NCBI GenBank assembly: GCA_003142475.1
Contig: PLMK01000031.1
Location: forward strand, 1-41,432
DNA from: Ignavibacteriota bacterium
Lineage (GTDB): Bacteria; Bacteroidota; Ignavibacteria; UBA10030
Reading direction: 5' to 3'
DNA length: 41,432 nucleotides
Both the position numbers and the translations under genes were made by a program. This document shows positions 18,005 to 26,228 of the stretch, piece by piece (the first letter of the stretch is position 1; each line of letters opens with the position of its first letter). The notes below the pieces were generated by a model. It searched no databases and had not been told where the DNA came from. It saw only the letters and a program-made list of their open reading frames with translations.

Positions 18005-18625
18005 TCAATATATTCCAATAAGTTCTTGAATCGTTTTTCCTGAAATCACCTGGCCTTCTTTCAGAATTATTTGAACGGAGGCATGGCTGTGTTTCACACG
18101 GCGTACAAATTCAAATTCGGTGAATATACTAGTCCGCAATTTTGCGCCGTAGCGCTTCCATATAATGAGTGTCACGGCATCAACGTAACTGCGAATTTCT
18201 TGTTCCAGCATCCAATTATTGATGATAAGACACAAATCAACGGTGGTGTCATGCGCGTCTCGTTTCATAACACTGTTGCCATAAAGAATCGCACTCTCGA
18301 CATACATGGACAGTTCTTTCCGCAATCGTTTGGTAAGTCGTCCAAGGTGCCGACGTTCGATTTCGAGCATAGGAAGAATTCCTTCGTGCCATAAACGGTG
18401 TTCACGGTTGATGGCGAAGCGGTGATCGCGCCCGCCCCTGCTGCAATTCACGAAACCGATGTGTTCAAGCCGCTTCAATGCCTTCAGACTGGACCGGTGA
18501 CTCATATGAGAAAGCCGCGCAATTTCTCTGCCGGAAAGCGGCCGTGCCGCATCCATGAGAACCCGAAGCGTAGAAATATGCGACCACGTGGAAAAGACTT
18601 CGTCAAGAATATAATCGAAACGCAT
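18005..18625 (-). CDS. Winged-helix DNA-binding protein with degenerate nucleotidyltransferase domain
   Basis: I start this protein at the ATG at 18625 (206 residues) because AAGGAT lies 5 nt upstream; a Met 15 codons earlier has no ribosome site. Residues about 14-72 form a winged helix (STLRVLMDAARPLSGREIARLSHMS, recognition helix HRSSLKALKRLEHIGFV, wing NCSRGGRDHRFAIN). Residues about 105-200 resemble the MNT-type nucleotidyltransferase fold (ESAILYGNSVMKRDAHDTTVDLCLIIN), but the catalytic GS-x-DxD pattern is weakened: GN replaces the usual GS pair and the first Asp of DxD is Thr. This suggests a ligand-sensing regulator rather than an active enzyme. It is divergent from the hyp-hox operon across a 273-nt gap that contains a perfect palindrome, so autoregulation and control of the hydrogenase genes is a reasonable inference. 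Confidence 0.75.
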   Translation of the reverse strand: MRFDYILDEVFSTWSHISTLRVLMDAARPLSGREIARLSHMSHRSSLKALKRLEHIGFVNCSRGGRDHRFAINREHRLWHEGILPMLEIERRHLGRLTKRLRKELSMYVESAILYGNSVMKRDAHDTTVDLCLIINNWMLEQEIRSYVDAVTLIIWKRYGAKLRTSIFTEFEFVRRVKHSHASVQIILKEGQVISGKTIQELIGIY

Positions 18626-18726
18626 ACATGATCCTTCTTGTGCCGGCAGAAAATTTGGCGTAACTTTCATGCAGCGGCAATTGGAATGTACCGGTTTTTA
18701 AAATACTTTAAGGACTGTATCTCTGT

Positions 18727-18748
18727 ATGGATACAAAAGTATCCATAA
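18727..18748. promoter_or_regulatory. Perfect 9-bp-arm palindrome, candidate operator between regulator and hypA
   Basis: Left arm TATGGATAC (18727-18735), spacer AAAA, right arm GTATCCATA (18740-18748). The two arms are exact reverse complements. The site lies about 100 nt upstream of the winged-helix gene start and 150 nt upstream of hypA, in the shared divergent promoter region. Perfect dyads of this size are typical dimeric winged-helix operators. Confidence 0.7.
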
Positions 18749-18898
18749 TATAGCAGAATATTCATTTTCAGGAAAGCGGCTTTTAAAATTTTCGCATAAC
18801 TGAAAAGCGGAAGGCTGTTTTATGCTAAAGAAGTCGCTTCGCAGATCGGTACATTTCTTGTTTTATTAAAGTCGATTCAATTAAGAAATTGTAATCTA

Positions 18899-19261
18899 AT
18901 GCATGAACTTTCAATTGCACAGAATATTGTCGAGATTATTCACAAGCACATTCCCGAAGCAGAATGGGAAAAAGTTGCTTCCGTTCATTTAAAGATCGGT
19001 AAGGTTGCTGGAGTGGTGTCGGATTCTCTGGATTTTTCTTTCCAAGCAATTACGGCTGAGACGTCGCTTCGTAATACGCGTTTGGAAGTGGAGTCCATTC
19101 CGTTCCGTGTTCTCTGTAACGCATGCGGCGTTACAACGGAAAACGAAGTCGGATTTACGGTGTGCAGTGAATGTGGAAGCGGCAACACAAAAGTTCTTTC
19201 TGGATCAGAATTAGATATTACTGAAATAGAAATAGCAGAACCGGCAGTGAAAATTTCATGA
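18899..19261 (+). CDS. hypA: Hydrogenase nickel-insertion protein HypA
   Basis: This 120-residue protein begins MHELSIAQNIVEII, the conserved start whose Met-His-Glu binds nickel. Its C-terminal zinc site has two CxxC pairs (CNACG and CSECG, about residues 78-98). HypA hands Ni to the [NiFe] hydrogenase large-subunit precursor together with HypB. It is the first gene of the hyp-hox operon, and hypB starts inside its stop codon (4-nt overlap). No good SD is seen, only TTAAGAAA. hypC, hypD, hypE and hypF, needed for the Fe(CN)2CO part, are not in the window and must lie elsewhere if the hydrogenase is functional. Confidence 0.96.
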   Translation: MHELSIAQNIVEIIHKHIPEAEWEKVASVHLKIGKVAGVVSDSLDFSFQAITAETSLRNTRLEVESIPFRVLCNACGVTTENEVGFTVCSECGSGNTKVLSGSELDITEIEIAEPAVKIS

Positions 19262-19902
19262 GTATCGTAACAATAGAGCGAAAAGTTTTGGAGAAGAATG
19301 ACGAGCTTGCGTTGCAAAACCGAGAAGTTTTCCAACGGCATGGATTGTTCGTAGTGAATATTGTGAGTTCGCCTGGTTCCGGCAAGACGAGTATTTTAGA
19401 GCAGACATTGGAACATCTGAAAAATAAACTTCACATTGCAGTAATTGAAGGCGATGTGCAGACTGATTTTGATGCGCAACGTGTTGCAAAGTTTAATGTA
19501 CCCGTTGTGCAGATTGTGACAAATGGCGGGTGTCATCTCGATGCAAAATTAGTGCAAGATGCTCTTGCCAGCATTAATCTTGATGGAATTAAACTTTTAA
19601 TCATAGAGAACGTTGGTAATCTGGTATGTCCTGCCAATTATGATTTGGGTGAAAACGTGAAAGTTGTTGTGGCAAGCACAACGGAAGGCGATGACAAACC
19701 TTTGAAGTATCCAACAATGTTTCGTAACGCCTCTGCTCTTCTCATCAACAAGATCGATCTTTTACCATATATCAACTGCAATCTTACTGAATTAAAAACC
19801 AATGCTCTTAAAATAAATCCAAAACTGAAAGTCTTTGAAACATCCTGCACGACAAAACAAGGAATTGCAGAATGGTGTACTTGGCTGGAAAAACAAGTTT
19901 AG
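19258..19902 (+). CDS. hypB: Hydrogenase nickel-incorporation GTPase HypB
   Basis: This 214-residue SIMIBI GTPase drives Ni transfer to the hydrogenase large subunit. Seen: P-loop SSPGSGKTS (about 37-45), EGDVQTDFDA, the metal-binding GGCHLDA segment at the dimer interface, ENVGNLVCPANYDLGE, and the guanine motif NKIDL. It lacks both the N-terminal CxxCGC high-affinity nickel motif and the His-rich stretch found in some HypB proteins, so nickel storage is not expected from this chain. It overlaps hypA by 4 nt and is followed after 73 nt by hoxE. Confidence 0.96.
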   Translation: MSIVTIERKVLEKNDELALQNREVFQRHGLFVVNIVSSPGSGKTSILEQTLEHLKNKLHIAVIEGDVQTDFDAQRVAKFNVPVVQIVTNGGCHLDAKLVQDALASINLDGIKLLIIENVGNLVCPANYDLGENVKVVVASTTEGDDKPLKYPTMFRNASALLINKIDLLPYINCNLTELKTNALKINPKLKVFETSCTTKQGIAEWCTWLEKQV

Positions 19903-19930
19903 TGTATTAATATAGAAGGTAGTTAATACA
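19903..19930. promoter_or_regulatory. Inverted repeat in the hypB-hoxE gap
   Basis: Arms TGTATTAA (19903-19910) and TTAATACA (19923-19930) are perfect complements with a 12-nt spacer. The first arm begins directly after the hypB stop, and the hoxE start is 45 nt further on. It may be an intercistronic RNA hairpin or an operator of an internal hox promoter. No T-run follows, so a terminator is unlikely. Confidence 0.4.
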
Positions 19931-19975
19931 GAACTATTAATAAATAACTGAAAAACAGGCCGATAAAGAAAAACT

Positions 19976-20491
19976 ATGGTACAAGCAGAAATAAAAAATC
20001 ATCCAAGCGGCGACAATCGATTTAAGTTGCTCGACCGTGCGATTACAAAGCATCATGGAAGCGGCGATGCATTAATCGAGATTCTTCATGTGGCACAGGG
20101 CATTTTTGGATTCCTCGAAAATGATCTGATGGTCTATATTGCCAATGCACTGAAACTTCCGCTTAGCCGCGTGTACGGCGTGGCAACGTTTTATCATTTC
20201 TTCCGACTCAAACCGCAAGGCGAACACACTTTTGTGCTCTGCACCGGAACTGCATGTTATGTAAAAGGAGCAAGTGAAATTCAAAAAGCTGTTGAGCATC
20301 ATTGTGCGTGCAAATTCGGTGAGACAACGAAGGACAACAAAGTATCTCTCATCTCAGCACGTTGTGTTGGCTCATGCGGCTTGGCACCTGTAGCCGTGCT
20401 GGACAACGCTGTTTCCGGTAAGATGACTCCGAATCATGCGACAGAGCTTATTAAACAATGGCAGGAAGAAAAGAAGGAGGTTGCAGCATGA
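19976..20491 (+). CDS. hoxE: NAD-linked hydrogenase HoxE / NuoE-like [2Fe-2S] subunit
   Basis: This 171-residue thioredoxin-fold ferredoxin has four cluster ligands in the NuoE pattern: Cys89 and Cys94 (CTGTAC) and Cys130 and Cys134 (CVGSC). The N-terminal helical part reads [15 protein letters not shown] ... [19 protein letters not shown], as in NuoE. It transfers electrons within the diaphorase module of a bidirectional hydrogenase. A complex I origin is excluded by the neighbours, which are hydrogenase subunits, and by the absence of other nuo genes. The next gene starts within its last codons (ATGA overlap). Confidence 0.92.
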   Translation: MVQAEIKNHPSGDNRFKLLDRAITKHHGSGDALIEILHVAQGIFGFLENDLMVYIANALKLPLSRVYGVATFYHFFRLKPQGEHTFVLCTGTACYVKGASEIQKAVEHHCACKFGETTKDNKVSLISARCVGSCGLAPVAVLDNAVSGKMTPNHATELIKQWQEEKKEVAA

Positions 20492-22152
20492 CAGTTGAAG
20501 ATCTCCGTGAGCTCGCGGAAAAAGAACAAGCGCGGCAAGCGCAGTTTGAACACCGCATTTTGTATTGTTCATCCGCAGGTTGTGTCTCAAGCGGATGCGA
20601 TGCAGTAAAAGCTGAATTGAAAAAAGCGATCGAAGAACTCGGTTTGACAAATAAATGTGAATTACTTGGTACCGGCTGCCTTGGTCTGTGCGGCGAAGGC
20701 CCCTTAGTGTTTGTACATTCTGACCCTACACTCTATCAGCATGTAGATGCAAAAGTGGCACGAAGAATTGTGGAAGAACACATTGGGCAAGGCAAAAAAG
20801 TTAAAGAGAATGAGATTGATTTGAAAGATCCATTCTTTGCATCGCAGACAAAAATTGTGCTTGAGAACATGGGCAAAATCGATGCCGAAAGCATTGAGGA
20901 GTACATTGCAGCGGACGGATATGAAGCGCTTGCCAAGGCTCTTACCGAAATGGGGCCCGAAGAAGTTATTGGTGAAATTCGTAAAGCCGGATTACGCGGT
21001 CGCGGCGGTGCAGGTTATCCAACCGGATTAAAATGGGATATTGTTCGTAAAGGTGTGTCCGATCAAAAGTATGTTGTTTGTAACGCTGATGAAGGAGACC
21101 CTGGTGCATTTATGGATCGCAGCGTACTTGAAGGCGATCCACATCGTGTGCTAGAAGGTATGGCTATCGCCGGATATGCAGTTGGGGCCAACCAGGGATA
21201 CATTTATGCACGCGCAGAATATCCGCTTGCAATAGAACGGTTGAAGACAGCAATCAAACAAGCAGAAAAACTTGGCTTATTGGGAAACAGAATTTTAGAA
21301 TCACAATTTAATTTCCGCATTGATATTCGCATTGGAGCAGGTGCGTTTGTTTGTGGCGAAGAAACCGCGTTACTGCGTTCTGTTATGGGACGCCGTGGCC
21401 GTCCAAAAGTGCGTCCGCCATATCCTTCAGAAAAGGGTTTGTGGGGAAAACCGACGGTTATTAATAATGTTGAAACGTACGCTAACATTGCTCCCATATT
21501 GAGGAATGGAAGCGCATGGTTTGCGGGCATTGGAACTCAGAAAAGTCCCGGCACAAAAGTTTTTGCGCTTGCCGGTAAGATCAACCGCACTGGTCTTGTC
21601 GAAGTTCCAATGGGAATTCCGCTTAAGAAAATCATTTTCGATATCGGCGGAGGAACTCCAGAAGGAACGGAGTTTAAAGCGGCACAAACCGGCGGGCCAT
21701 CCGGTGGTTGTATTCCGAAAGAACATCTCGACCTCCCCGTTGATTATGAATCGCTTCAAACAGTCGGTTCTATTATGGGAAGCGGCGGAATGATTATTAT
21801 GGACAACACGTCCGACATGGTGGATGTAGCAAAATACTTCATGGATTTCTGCATGGATGAATCGTGCGGAAAATGCATTCCATGTCGTGTGGGGACAAAA
21901 CACATCTACACACTGCTTGAAAAGATTGTCAATCGTCAAGCGACAGAAGATGATTTTGCATTATTAAAGGAACTTTGCATGATGGTGAAAGAAACCAGTC
22001 TGTGCGGACTTGGTCAAGCGGCACCGAATCCAGTCCTCTCTACAATCCGCTTTTTCAATGAAGAATATATATCGAAGTTGAAGCCCGCGACAACCTTCAA
22101 TGCGACCGGTGAAGAACATTCACCAGTAACTGTCGCAAAGGAGGTAAAATAA
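20488..22152 (+). CDS. hoxF: NAD-linked hydrogenase diaphorase subunit HoxF / NuoF-like
   Basis: I start at 20488 (554 residues) because GGAGG lies 7 nt upstream and the ATGA overlaps the hoxE stop; the frame is open 10 codons earlier. Domains: a thioredoxin-like [2Fe-2S] domain (about 20-100; [23 protein letters not shown]), the FMN/NADH fold ([40 protein letters not shown]) and a C-terminal [4Fe-4S] site ([13 protein letters not shown] ... SLCGLG). It oxidises or reduces NAD(P)H and passes electrons to HoxE and HoxU. There is no extra C-terminal two-cluster ferredoxin domain like that of Thermotoga HydB. The Cys-complete N-terminal domain is also seen in electron-bifurcating HydB/HndC proteins, so co-use of ferredoxin is not excluded. 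Confidence 0.93.
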   Translation: MTVEDLRELAEKEQARQAQFEHRILYCSSAGCVSSGCDAVKAELKKAIEELGLTNKCELLGTGCLGLCGEGPLVFVHSDPTLYQHVDAKVARRIVEEHIGQGKKVKENEIDLKDPFFASQTKIVLENMGKIDAESIEEYIAADGYEALAKALTEMGPEEVIGEIRKAGLRGRGGAGYPTGLKWDIVRKGVSDQKYVVCNADEGDPGAFMDRSVLEGDPHRVLEGMAIAGYAVGANQGYIYARAEYPLAIERLKTAIKQAEKLGLLGNRILESQFNFRIDIRIGAGAFVCGEETALLRSVMGRRGRPKVRPPYPSEKGLWGKPTVINNVETYANIAPILRNGSAWFAGIGTQKSPGTKVFALAGKINRTGLVEVPMGIPLKKIIFDIGGGTPEGTEFKAAQTGGPSGGCIPKEHLDLPVDYESLQTVGSIMGSGGMIIMDNTSDMVDVAKYFMDFCMDESCGKCIPCRVGTKHIYTLLEKIVNRQATEDDFALLKELCMMVKETSLCGLGQAAPNPVLSTIRFFNEEYISKLKPATTFNATGEEHSPVTVAKEVK

Positions 22153-22887
22153 ATGGCGGTCATTACATTTATAATAGACGATGAACAATATAGCGCTCAA
22201 GAAGGTGTTACAATTTTGCAGGTTGCACGTGATAATAAAATTCACATACCAACGCTGTGCTATCTCGACGGTTTATCCACACTTGGTGCTTGCCGGTTGT
22301 GTGTTGTGGAAATTGAAGGATCTCCAAAACTTTTTCCTGCTTGTACAACAAAGCCGACTGAAAATATGGTTGTTCGTACTAATACCGAGAAGTTGAAAAA
22401 ATACAGACGGATTATTGTTGAATTGTTAGCATCTGAAGGAAACCATCAATGCGCAGTATGTGTTGTCAACGGTCATTGCCAATTACAGGATTTAGCATAT
22501 GAAGTAGGCCTCGACCATGTACGCTTCCCTTATCTGTTCCCGAAGAAATCACTTGATGCCACGCACAAAGATTTTGTGATGGATCGGAACCGATGCGTCT
22601 TGTGCACGCGCTGTGTGAGGGTATGTCACGAAGTAGAAGGTGCCCACGTCTGGGATATTTCGGGGCGCGGTATTCATTGCGAAATCATTGCCGATCTCAA
22701 TCAGCCGTGGGGCACATCAGCAAACTGCACTTCATGCGGCAAGTGTGTTAGCGTTTGCCCGACTGGTGCATTATTTGAAAAAGGTGCCTCTGTTGGCGAG
22801 ATGCAAAAGGAACACGACTTTATCAAATTTATTGTTACTGCGCGCAACAAGCATGAATGGGTACATATTGCACCCGAAGACGAATAA
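22153..22887 (+). CDS. hoxU: NAD-linked hydrogenase HoxU / NuoG N-terminal-like iron-sulfur subunit
   Basis: This 244-residue electron-transfer subunit has every expected cluster. The [2Fe-2S] domain uses Cys36, Cys47, Cys50 and Cys64. The His-ligated [4Fe-4S] site uses His98, Cys100, Cys103 and Cys109 ([12 protein letters not shown]). Two ferredoxin-type [4Fe-4S] motifs follow: [11 protein letters not shown] (148-158) and [12 protein letters not shown] (192-203). It links HoxEF to the hydrogenase module. It begins directly after the hoxF stop, with SD AAGGAGG inside the end of hoxF 8 nt before the ATG, so translation is coupled. Confidence 0.94.
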   Translation: MAVITFIIDDEQYSAQEGVTILQVARDNKIHIPTLCYLDGLSTLGACRLCVVEIEGSPKLFPACTTKPTENMVVRTNTEKLKKYRRIIVELLASEGNHQCAVCVVNGHCQLQDLAYEVGLDHVRFPYLFPKKSLDATHKDFVMDRNRCVLCTRCVRVCHEVEGAHVWDISGRGIHCEIIADLNQPWGTSANCTSCGKCVSVCPTGALFEKGASVGEMQKEHDFIKFIVTARNKHEWVHIAPEDE

Positions 22888-22941
22888 TGATGTTTAATCC
22901 CAAATGAAAAAATTAATAAATAGAAACTGAGAACATAAACT

Positions 22942-23478
22942 ATGAAACCAAGAGTAGCAACTGCATGGCTGGGAGGATGTTCGGGCTGTCATATGTCGTT
23001 CCTCGATTTAGATGAACGGCTTATCGAATTGGCAGATAAGATAGATCTTGTCTATTCTCCTATAGCCGATGTTAAAGAATTTCCGGAAAATGTTGATGTA
23101 ACGCTCGTTGAAGGTGCGGTTACAAATTCCGAAAACGAAGAGCTGGCGCATATAATTCGGAAAAACTCACGTCTTGTTGTCGCGTTCGGCGATTGTGCAA
23201 CGACGGGTAACGTTACTGCGATGCGAAATCCATTCAAGCTCGAAGATGTGGAAAAACGTGCATATATAGAGCTTGCCGATAAAAATCCTCGTATTCCAGA
23301 TGAATATGTTACCATTGCACAGCTTCTGAATATAGCACATCCATTACATGAAATTATTAAAGTGGATGTGTGGTTGCATGGCTGTCCACCGACAGCTGAT
23401 CAAATATGGTTCACTGTGAACGAATTATTGCAGGGTAAAATTCCAGTGTTACCGCCCGTATATTTGCGGTACGGATAG
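22942..23478 (+). CDS. hoxY: NAD-linked [NiFe] hydrogenase small subunit HoxY
   Basis: This 178-residue protein is the short small-subunit type of group 3 hydrogenases, holding only the proximal [4Fe-4S] cluster. Likely ligands are Cys13 and Cys16 ([12 protein letters not shown]), Cys85 (FGDCATTGN) and Cys148 (HGCPPTADQ). There is no Tat signal, which agrees with a cytoplasmic enzyme. A 54-nt gap separates it from hoxU, and a 107-nt gap containing a possible 28-codon frame separates it from hoxH. Confidence 0.95.
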   Translation: MKPRVATAWLGGCSGCHMSFLDLDERLIELADKIDLVYSPIADVKEFPENVDVTLVEGAVTNSENEELAHIIRKNSRLVVAFGDCATTGNVTAMRNPFKLEDVEKRAYIELADKNPRIPDEYVTIAQLLNIAHPLHEIIKVDVWLHGCPPTADQIWFTVNELLQGKIPVLPPVYLRYG

Positions 23479-23491
23479 ATGATGCGCAGTT

Positions 23492-23578
23492 ATGAAAATG
23501 TTTTATGATCTCTATCTTGTGTGGCAAGAGCTGACAAGTTGGAATAAGTATCGCATGACAATTTTAATAGAGAAATGA
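23492..23578 (+). CDS. Possible 28-residue peptide between hoxY and hoxH
   Basis: An ATG-started frame fills most of the hoxY-hoxH gap and stops 7 nt before the hoxH start. The product is basic and aromatic, starting [14 protein letters not shown]. There is no clear SD. It may be an upstream frame that tunes hoxH translation, or chance. I do not recognise it. Confidence 0.2.
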   Translation: MKMFYDLYLVWQELTSWNKYRMTILIEK

Positions 23579-23585
23579 GAAGATT

Positions 23586-25019
23586 ATGTCGAAAACAATA
23601 ACATTAGCACCTGTGACCCGAATCGAAGGCCACGCAAAAATTACTATTCAATTAGATGACAATAACGATGTGATAGATGCACGGTTCCACGTGAATGAGT
23701 TCCGCGGGTTTGAAAAATTCACGGAAGGACGTTTACTTTGGGAAATGCCCGGTATTACATCACGGATTTGTGGCATATGTCCTGCCAGTCATCTTTTGAC
23801 ATCTGCAAAAGCCGGTGACGATATTCTTGCGGTAGAAATTCCTGAGACCGCTGAAAAATTGCGCCGCCTTTTAACACTTGCACAGTGGTTACAATCTCAT
23901 GCGCTCAGCTTTTTCCATCTTTCGGCACCTGATTTTTTGCTGGGATTCGATTCGAATCCGGCGACACGAAATGTTTTTGGCCTTATTGCCGCCGATAAGG
24001 AATTCACTAAACGCGGAATTCGTCTAAGAAAATATGGTCAGGAGATTATAGAAATTCTTGGCGGCCGCCGCATCCACACGCCGTGGACAGTTCCCGGTGG
24101 TGTGAGAGAACCATTAGATCCTACGAAAAAGGATTATATGCTCGGCTGGATTCCTGAAGCAAAAGAAACAGTCGGACTGGCATTAGATGCTCTTAAGAAA
24201 ATCCATAAAAAATATGCAAAGGAAATTCCAGAGTTTGGTAATTTCCGTTCGTTGCTTGTCGGGCTTGTATCCAAAGACGGCGGGCTCGAATACTACGACG
24301 GTTTGTTGCGTATTAAAGACGGCAACGGCAATACTATCGCCGATAAATTGGATCCAAGAAAATACTTCGAATACTTTGGAGAAGCAGTTGAACCATGGTC
24401 ATATTTGAAATTCCCGTACTATAAACCGTTAGATTATCCGGATGGAATGTACCGCGTTGGTCCCCTGGCGCGTGTAAATATTTGTGACTATATCGAAACA
24501 CCGATGGCTGAAGCAGAGCGGAAGGTTTTTAAAGCTCTCAGCGGCAATGTAGGGGTCGTGAATAACTCTTTCTATTATCATTATGCACGCTGCATTGAAA
24601 TGCTTTTTGCGGTGGAAAAAATTGAAATGTTATTGAAAGATCCTGCACTTCTTGGTACGAACATACGTGCACAGGCTTCTGTTAATCGCCCCGAAGGAGT
24701 TGGTTGTACTGAAGCGCCGCGTGGTGTGTTATTCCATCATTATAAAGTGAACAAAGACGGCGTTATCCTGAAGGCGAATCTTATTATTGCTACGGCGCAG
24801 AATAATATCGCAATGAATCGAACTGTGAGGCAGATTGCGGCACATTTTATCGATGGTAAAAAAGGAAAAATCACAGAAGGCATTTTGAATCGAGTAGAAG
24901 CCGGAATCCGCTGTTACGACCCGTGCTTATCCTGCTCAACGCATGCGCTTGGTCAGATGCCGTTACATATAGAATTGGTGAGCGCAAGCGGAGAGGTGCT
25001 TGACGAAGTTCAACGATGA
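23586..25019 (+). CDS. hoxH: NAD-linked [NiFe] hydrogenase large subunit HoxH
   Basis: This 477-residue catalytic subunit carries the two active-site motifs: [10 protein letters not shown] near the N-terminus (Cys62, Cys65) and DPCLSCSTH near the C-terminus (Cys447, Cys450, His453). These four cysteines hold the Ni-Fe(CN)2CO centre that interconverts H2 and protons. A 24-residue tail after His453 is the segment that a maturation protease removes once nickel is in place; the matching protease gene follows with a 4-nt overlap. The neighbours HoxE, F, U and Y place it in group 3d, the cytoplasmic NAD-coupled bidirectional enzymes. The physiological direction, H2 uptake or release, cannot be read from sequence. 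Confidence 0.97.
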   Translation: MSKTITLAPVTRIEGHAKITIQLDDNNDVIDARFHVNEFRGFEKFTEGRLLWEMPGITSRICGICPASHLLTSAKAGDDILAVEIPETAEKLRRLLTLAQWLQSHALSFFHLSAPDFLLGFDSNPATRNVFGLIAADKEFTKRGIRLRKYGQEIIEILGGRRIHTPWTVPGGVREPLDPTKKDYMLGWIPEAKETVGLALDALKKIHKKYAKEIPEFGNFRSLLVGLVSKDGGLEYYDGLLRIKDGNGNTIADKLDPRKYFEYFGEAVEPWSYLKFPYYKPLDYPDGMYRVGPLARVNICDYIETPMAEAERKVFKALSGNVGVVNNSFYYHYARCIEMLFAVEKIEMLLKDPALLGTNIRAQASVNRPEGVGCTEAPRGVLFHHYKVNKDGVILKANLIIATAQNNIAMNRTVRQIAAHFIDGKKGKITEGILNRVEAGIRCYDPCLSCSTHALGQMPLHIELVSASGEVLDEVQR

Positions 25020-25465
25020 GCAAAGTGCTCGTCATCGGTTATGGCAACACGCTTCGCGGTGATGATGCGGCGGGTGTTCAAGCCGCCGAGTTAATTGCAA
25101 AGCGTCATCCAGAAATCGTTTGTGTTTGTCTGCACCAGCTTGTCCCGGAATTATCGGAACAAATAGCTGAATTTGATGTTGTTTTTTTTATCGATGCACA
25201 AAAAGATATCACACAACCGAATGTTCGGTTGGTTGCGCCTAGTATTGAGGCCGATCAGTCGCGCACACATTTTATCTCACCTGAATCTCTTCTTGCTTTA
25301 AGCCAACAGCTCTATCAGCATGTACCAGCAAAGGCATATATAGTTGGTATTCCTGCATCACAATTTGAATTCAGCGAAAAACTATCTGTGCAAACAGATA
25401 GTGCGATGCATGAATGTATTGAACTTGTGGACCGAATGATCCTTGAAACACAACAGATGGCTTAA
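25016..25465 (+). CDS. hoxW: Hydrogenase maturation endopeptidase HoxW (HyaD/HybD family)
   Basis: This 149-residue protease cleaves the C-terminal tail of HoxH after nickel insertion. The family motif [13 protein letters not shown] (about 8-20) contains the nickel-sensing Asp16, and FFIDAQ supplies the second conserved acidic residue (Asp60). A His in RTHFISPE is the likely third ligand. It overlaps hoxH by 4 nt and closes the hyp-hox operon. The stop lies only 7 nt from the stop of the convergent larB gene, so no separate terminator fits between them. Confidence 0.93.
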   Translation: MSKVLVIGYGNTLRGDDAAGVQAAELIAKRHPEIVCVCLHQLVPELSEQIAEFDVVFFIDAQKDITQPNVRLVAPSIEADQSRTHFISPESLLALSQQLYQHVPAKAYIVGIPASQFEFSEKLSVQTDSAMHECIELVDRMILETQQMA

Positions 25466-25472
25466 ACTGGGC

Positions 25473-26228
25473 TTACTTGTTTGAAGAAACCTTTATCGAT
25501 ATGATTTTAAATGCTGCTGCTGCCGCTCCAACGCCGTTATCTATATTAACAACCGAAACTCCTGGAGCGCAACTCGTGAGCATCGCAAAGAGTGCCGTGA
25601 AACCGGAAAGTGCAGTGCCATACCCGACGCTTGTTGGAAGCGCAATGATTGGTTGCGGATATAGTCCTGCGATGACGCTTGGGAGAGCACCTTCCATCCC
25701 TGCTGCAACAATAAGAACATCACAATCACGCAGCTTCGTATCGTTGGCAAAAAGACGATGAATTCCAGCAACGCCTACATCAAAAACTCTCTGCACTTCT
25801 ACACCGAGACTTTCCAGAATGAGCGCCGCTTCTTCGCATGCTGTTATATCGGTGGTTCCGGCGGAAACAATACCGATTCGTCTGCCGAAAACTTGCGCCA
25901 ACGGTTTCCCGATACGGAAGGAGTGTGCATCTTTTAAAAACAATCCCTTCGGAAAAGTTTTTTTTAATTGCGGGAAAAATTCCTTCGGACAGCGTGTACC
26001 GAGCACAAGTTTTTGTTTTGCATAAAGCGCTTTTGCGATTGCGATAATGCGCCCTATTGATTTATTTTCACAATAGATCACCTCCGGAATCGAAGTCCTA
26101 TCACGACGCGACATATCGATCTTTGCATACTCTTCAATAGTGTGCAGCGATGATGAACGAAGCTGTTCTTTCTTGGGGACGGATTTGTAGTTTTGATGAA
26201 TTGCTGAGCGGGACTTTCTATTTTGCAT
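25473..26228 (-). CDS. larB: Nickel-pincer cofactor biosynthesis protein LarB
   Basis: LarB carboxylates nicotinic acid adenine dinucleotide and hydrolyses it to pyridinium-3,5-biscarboxylate mononucleotide, the first step of nickel-pincer nucleotide synthesis. The PurE-like C-terminal domain is plain: VSAGTTDITACEEAAL, DVGVAGIHRLF, VAAGMEGALPSVIAGL, PTSVGYGTA and NIDNGVGAA. I choose the ATG at 26228 (251 residues): it overlaps larE by 11 nt and has GGGAG 10 nt upstream; an earlier ATG at 26276 would overlap larE by 59 nt. The N-terminus is very basic. larC and larA are not in the window, so the final nickel insertion and the user enzyme must be elsewhere. Confidence 0.9.
   Translation of the reverse strand: MQNRKSRSAIHQNYKSVPKKEQLRSSSLHTIEEYAKIDMSRRDRTSIPEVIYCENKSIGRIIAIAKALYAKQKLVLGTRCPKEFFPQLKKTFPKGLFLKDAHSFRIGKPLAQVFGRRIGIVSAGTTDITACEEAALILESLGVEVQRVFDVGVAGIHRLFANDTKLRDCDVLIVAAGMEGALPSVIAGLYPQPIIALPTSVGYGTALSGFTALFAMLTSCAPGVSVVNIDNGVGAAAAAFKIISIKVSSNK

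Noticed and set aside
18005-18625. MNT-HEPN toxin-antitoxin module for the nucleotidyltransferase-fold protein
   Set aside because: No HEPN partner gene is adjacent, the protein carries its own winged helix, and its active site is degenerate.
21427-21939. 170-codon minus-strand frame within hoxF
   Set aside because: Antisense shadow of the NuoF-like domain with its FMN and [4Fe-4S] motifs.
18899-25465. Reading the hoxEFU genes as a complex I (nuo) fragment
   Set aside because: They are followed directly by [NiFe] hydrogenase small and large subunits and a maturation protease, and no other nuo subunits are present.
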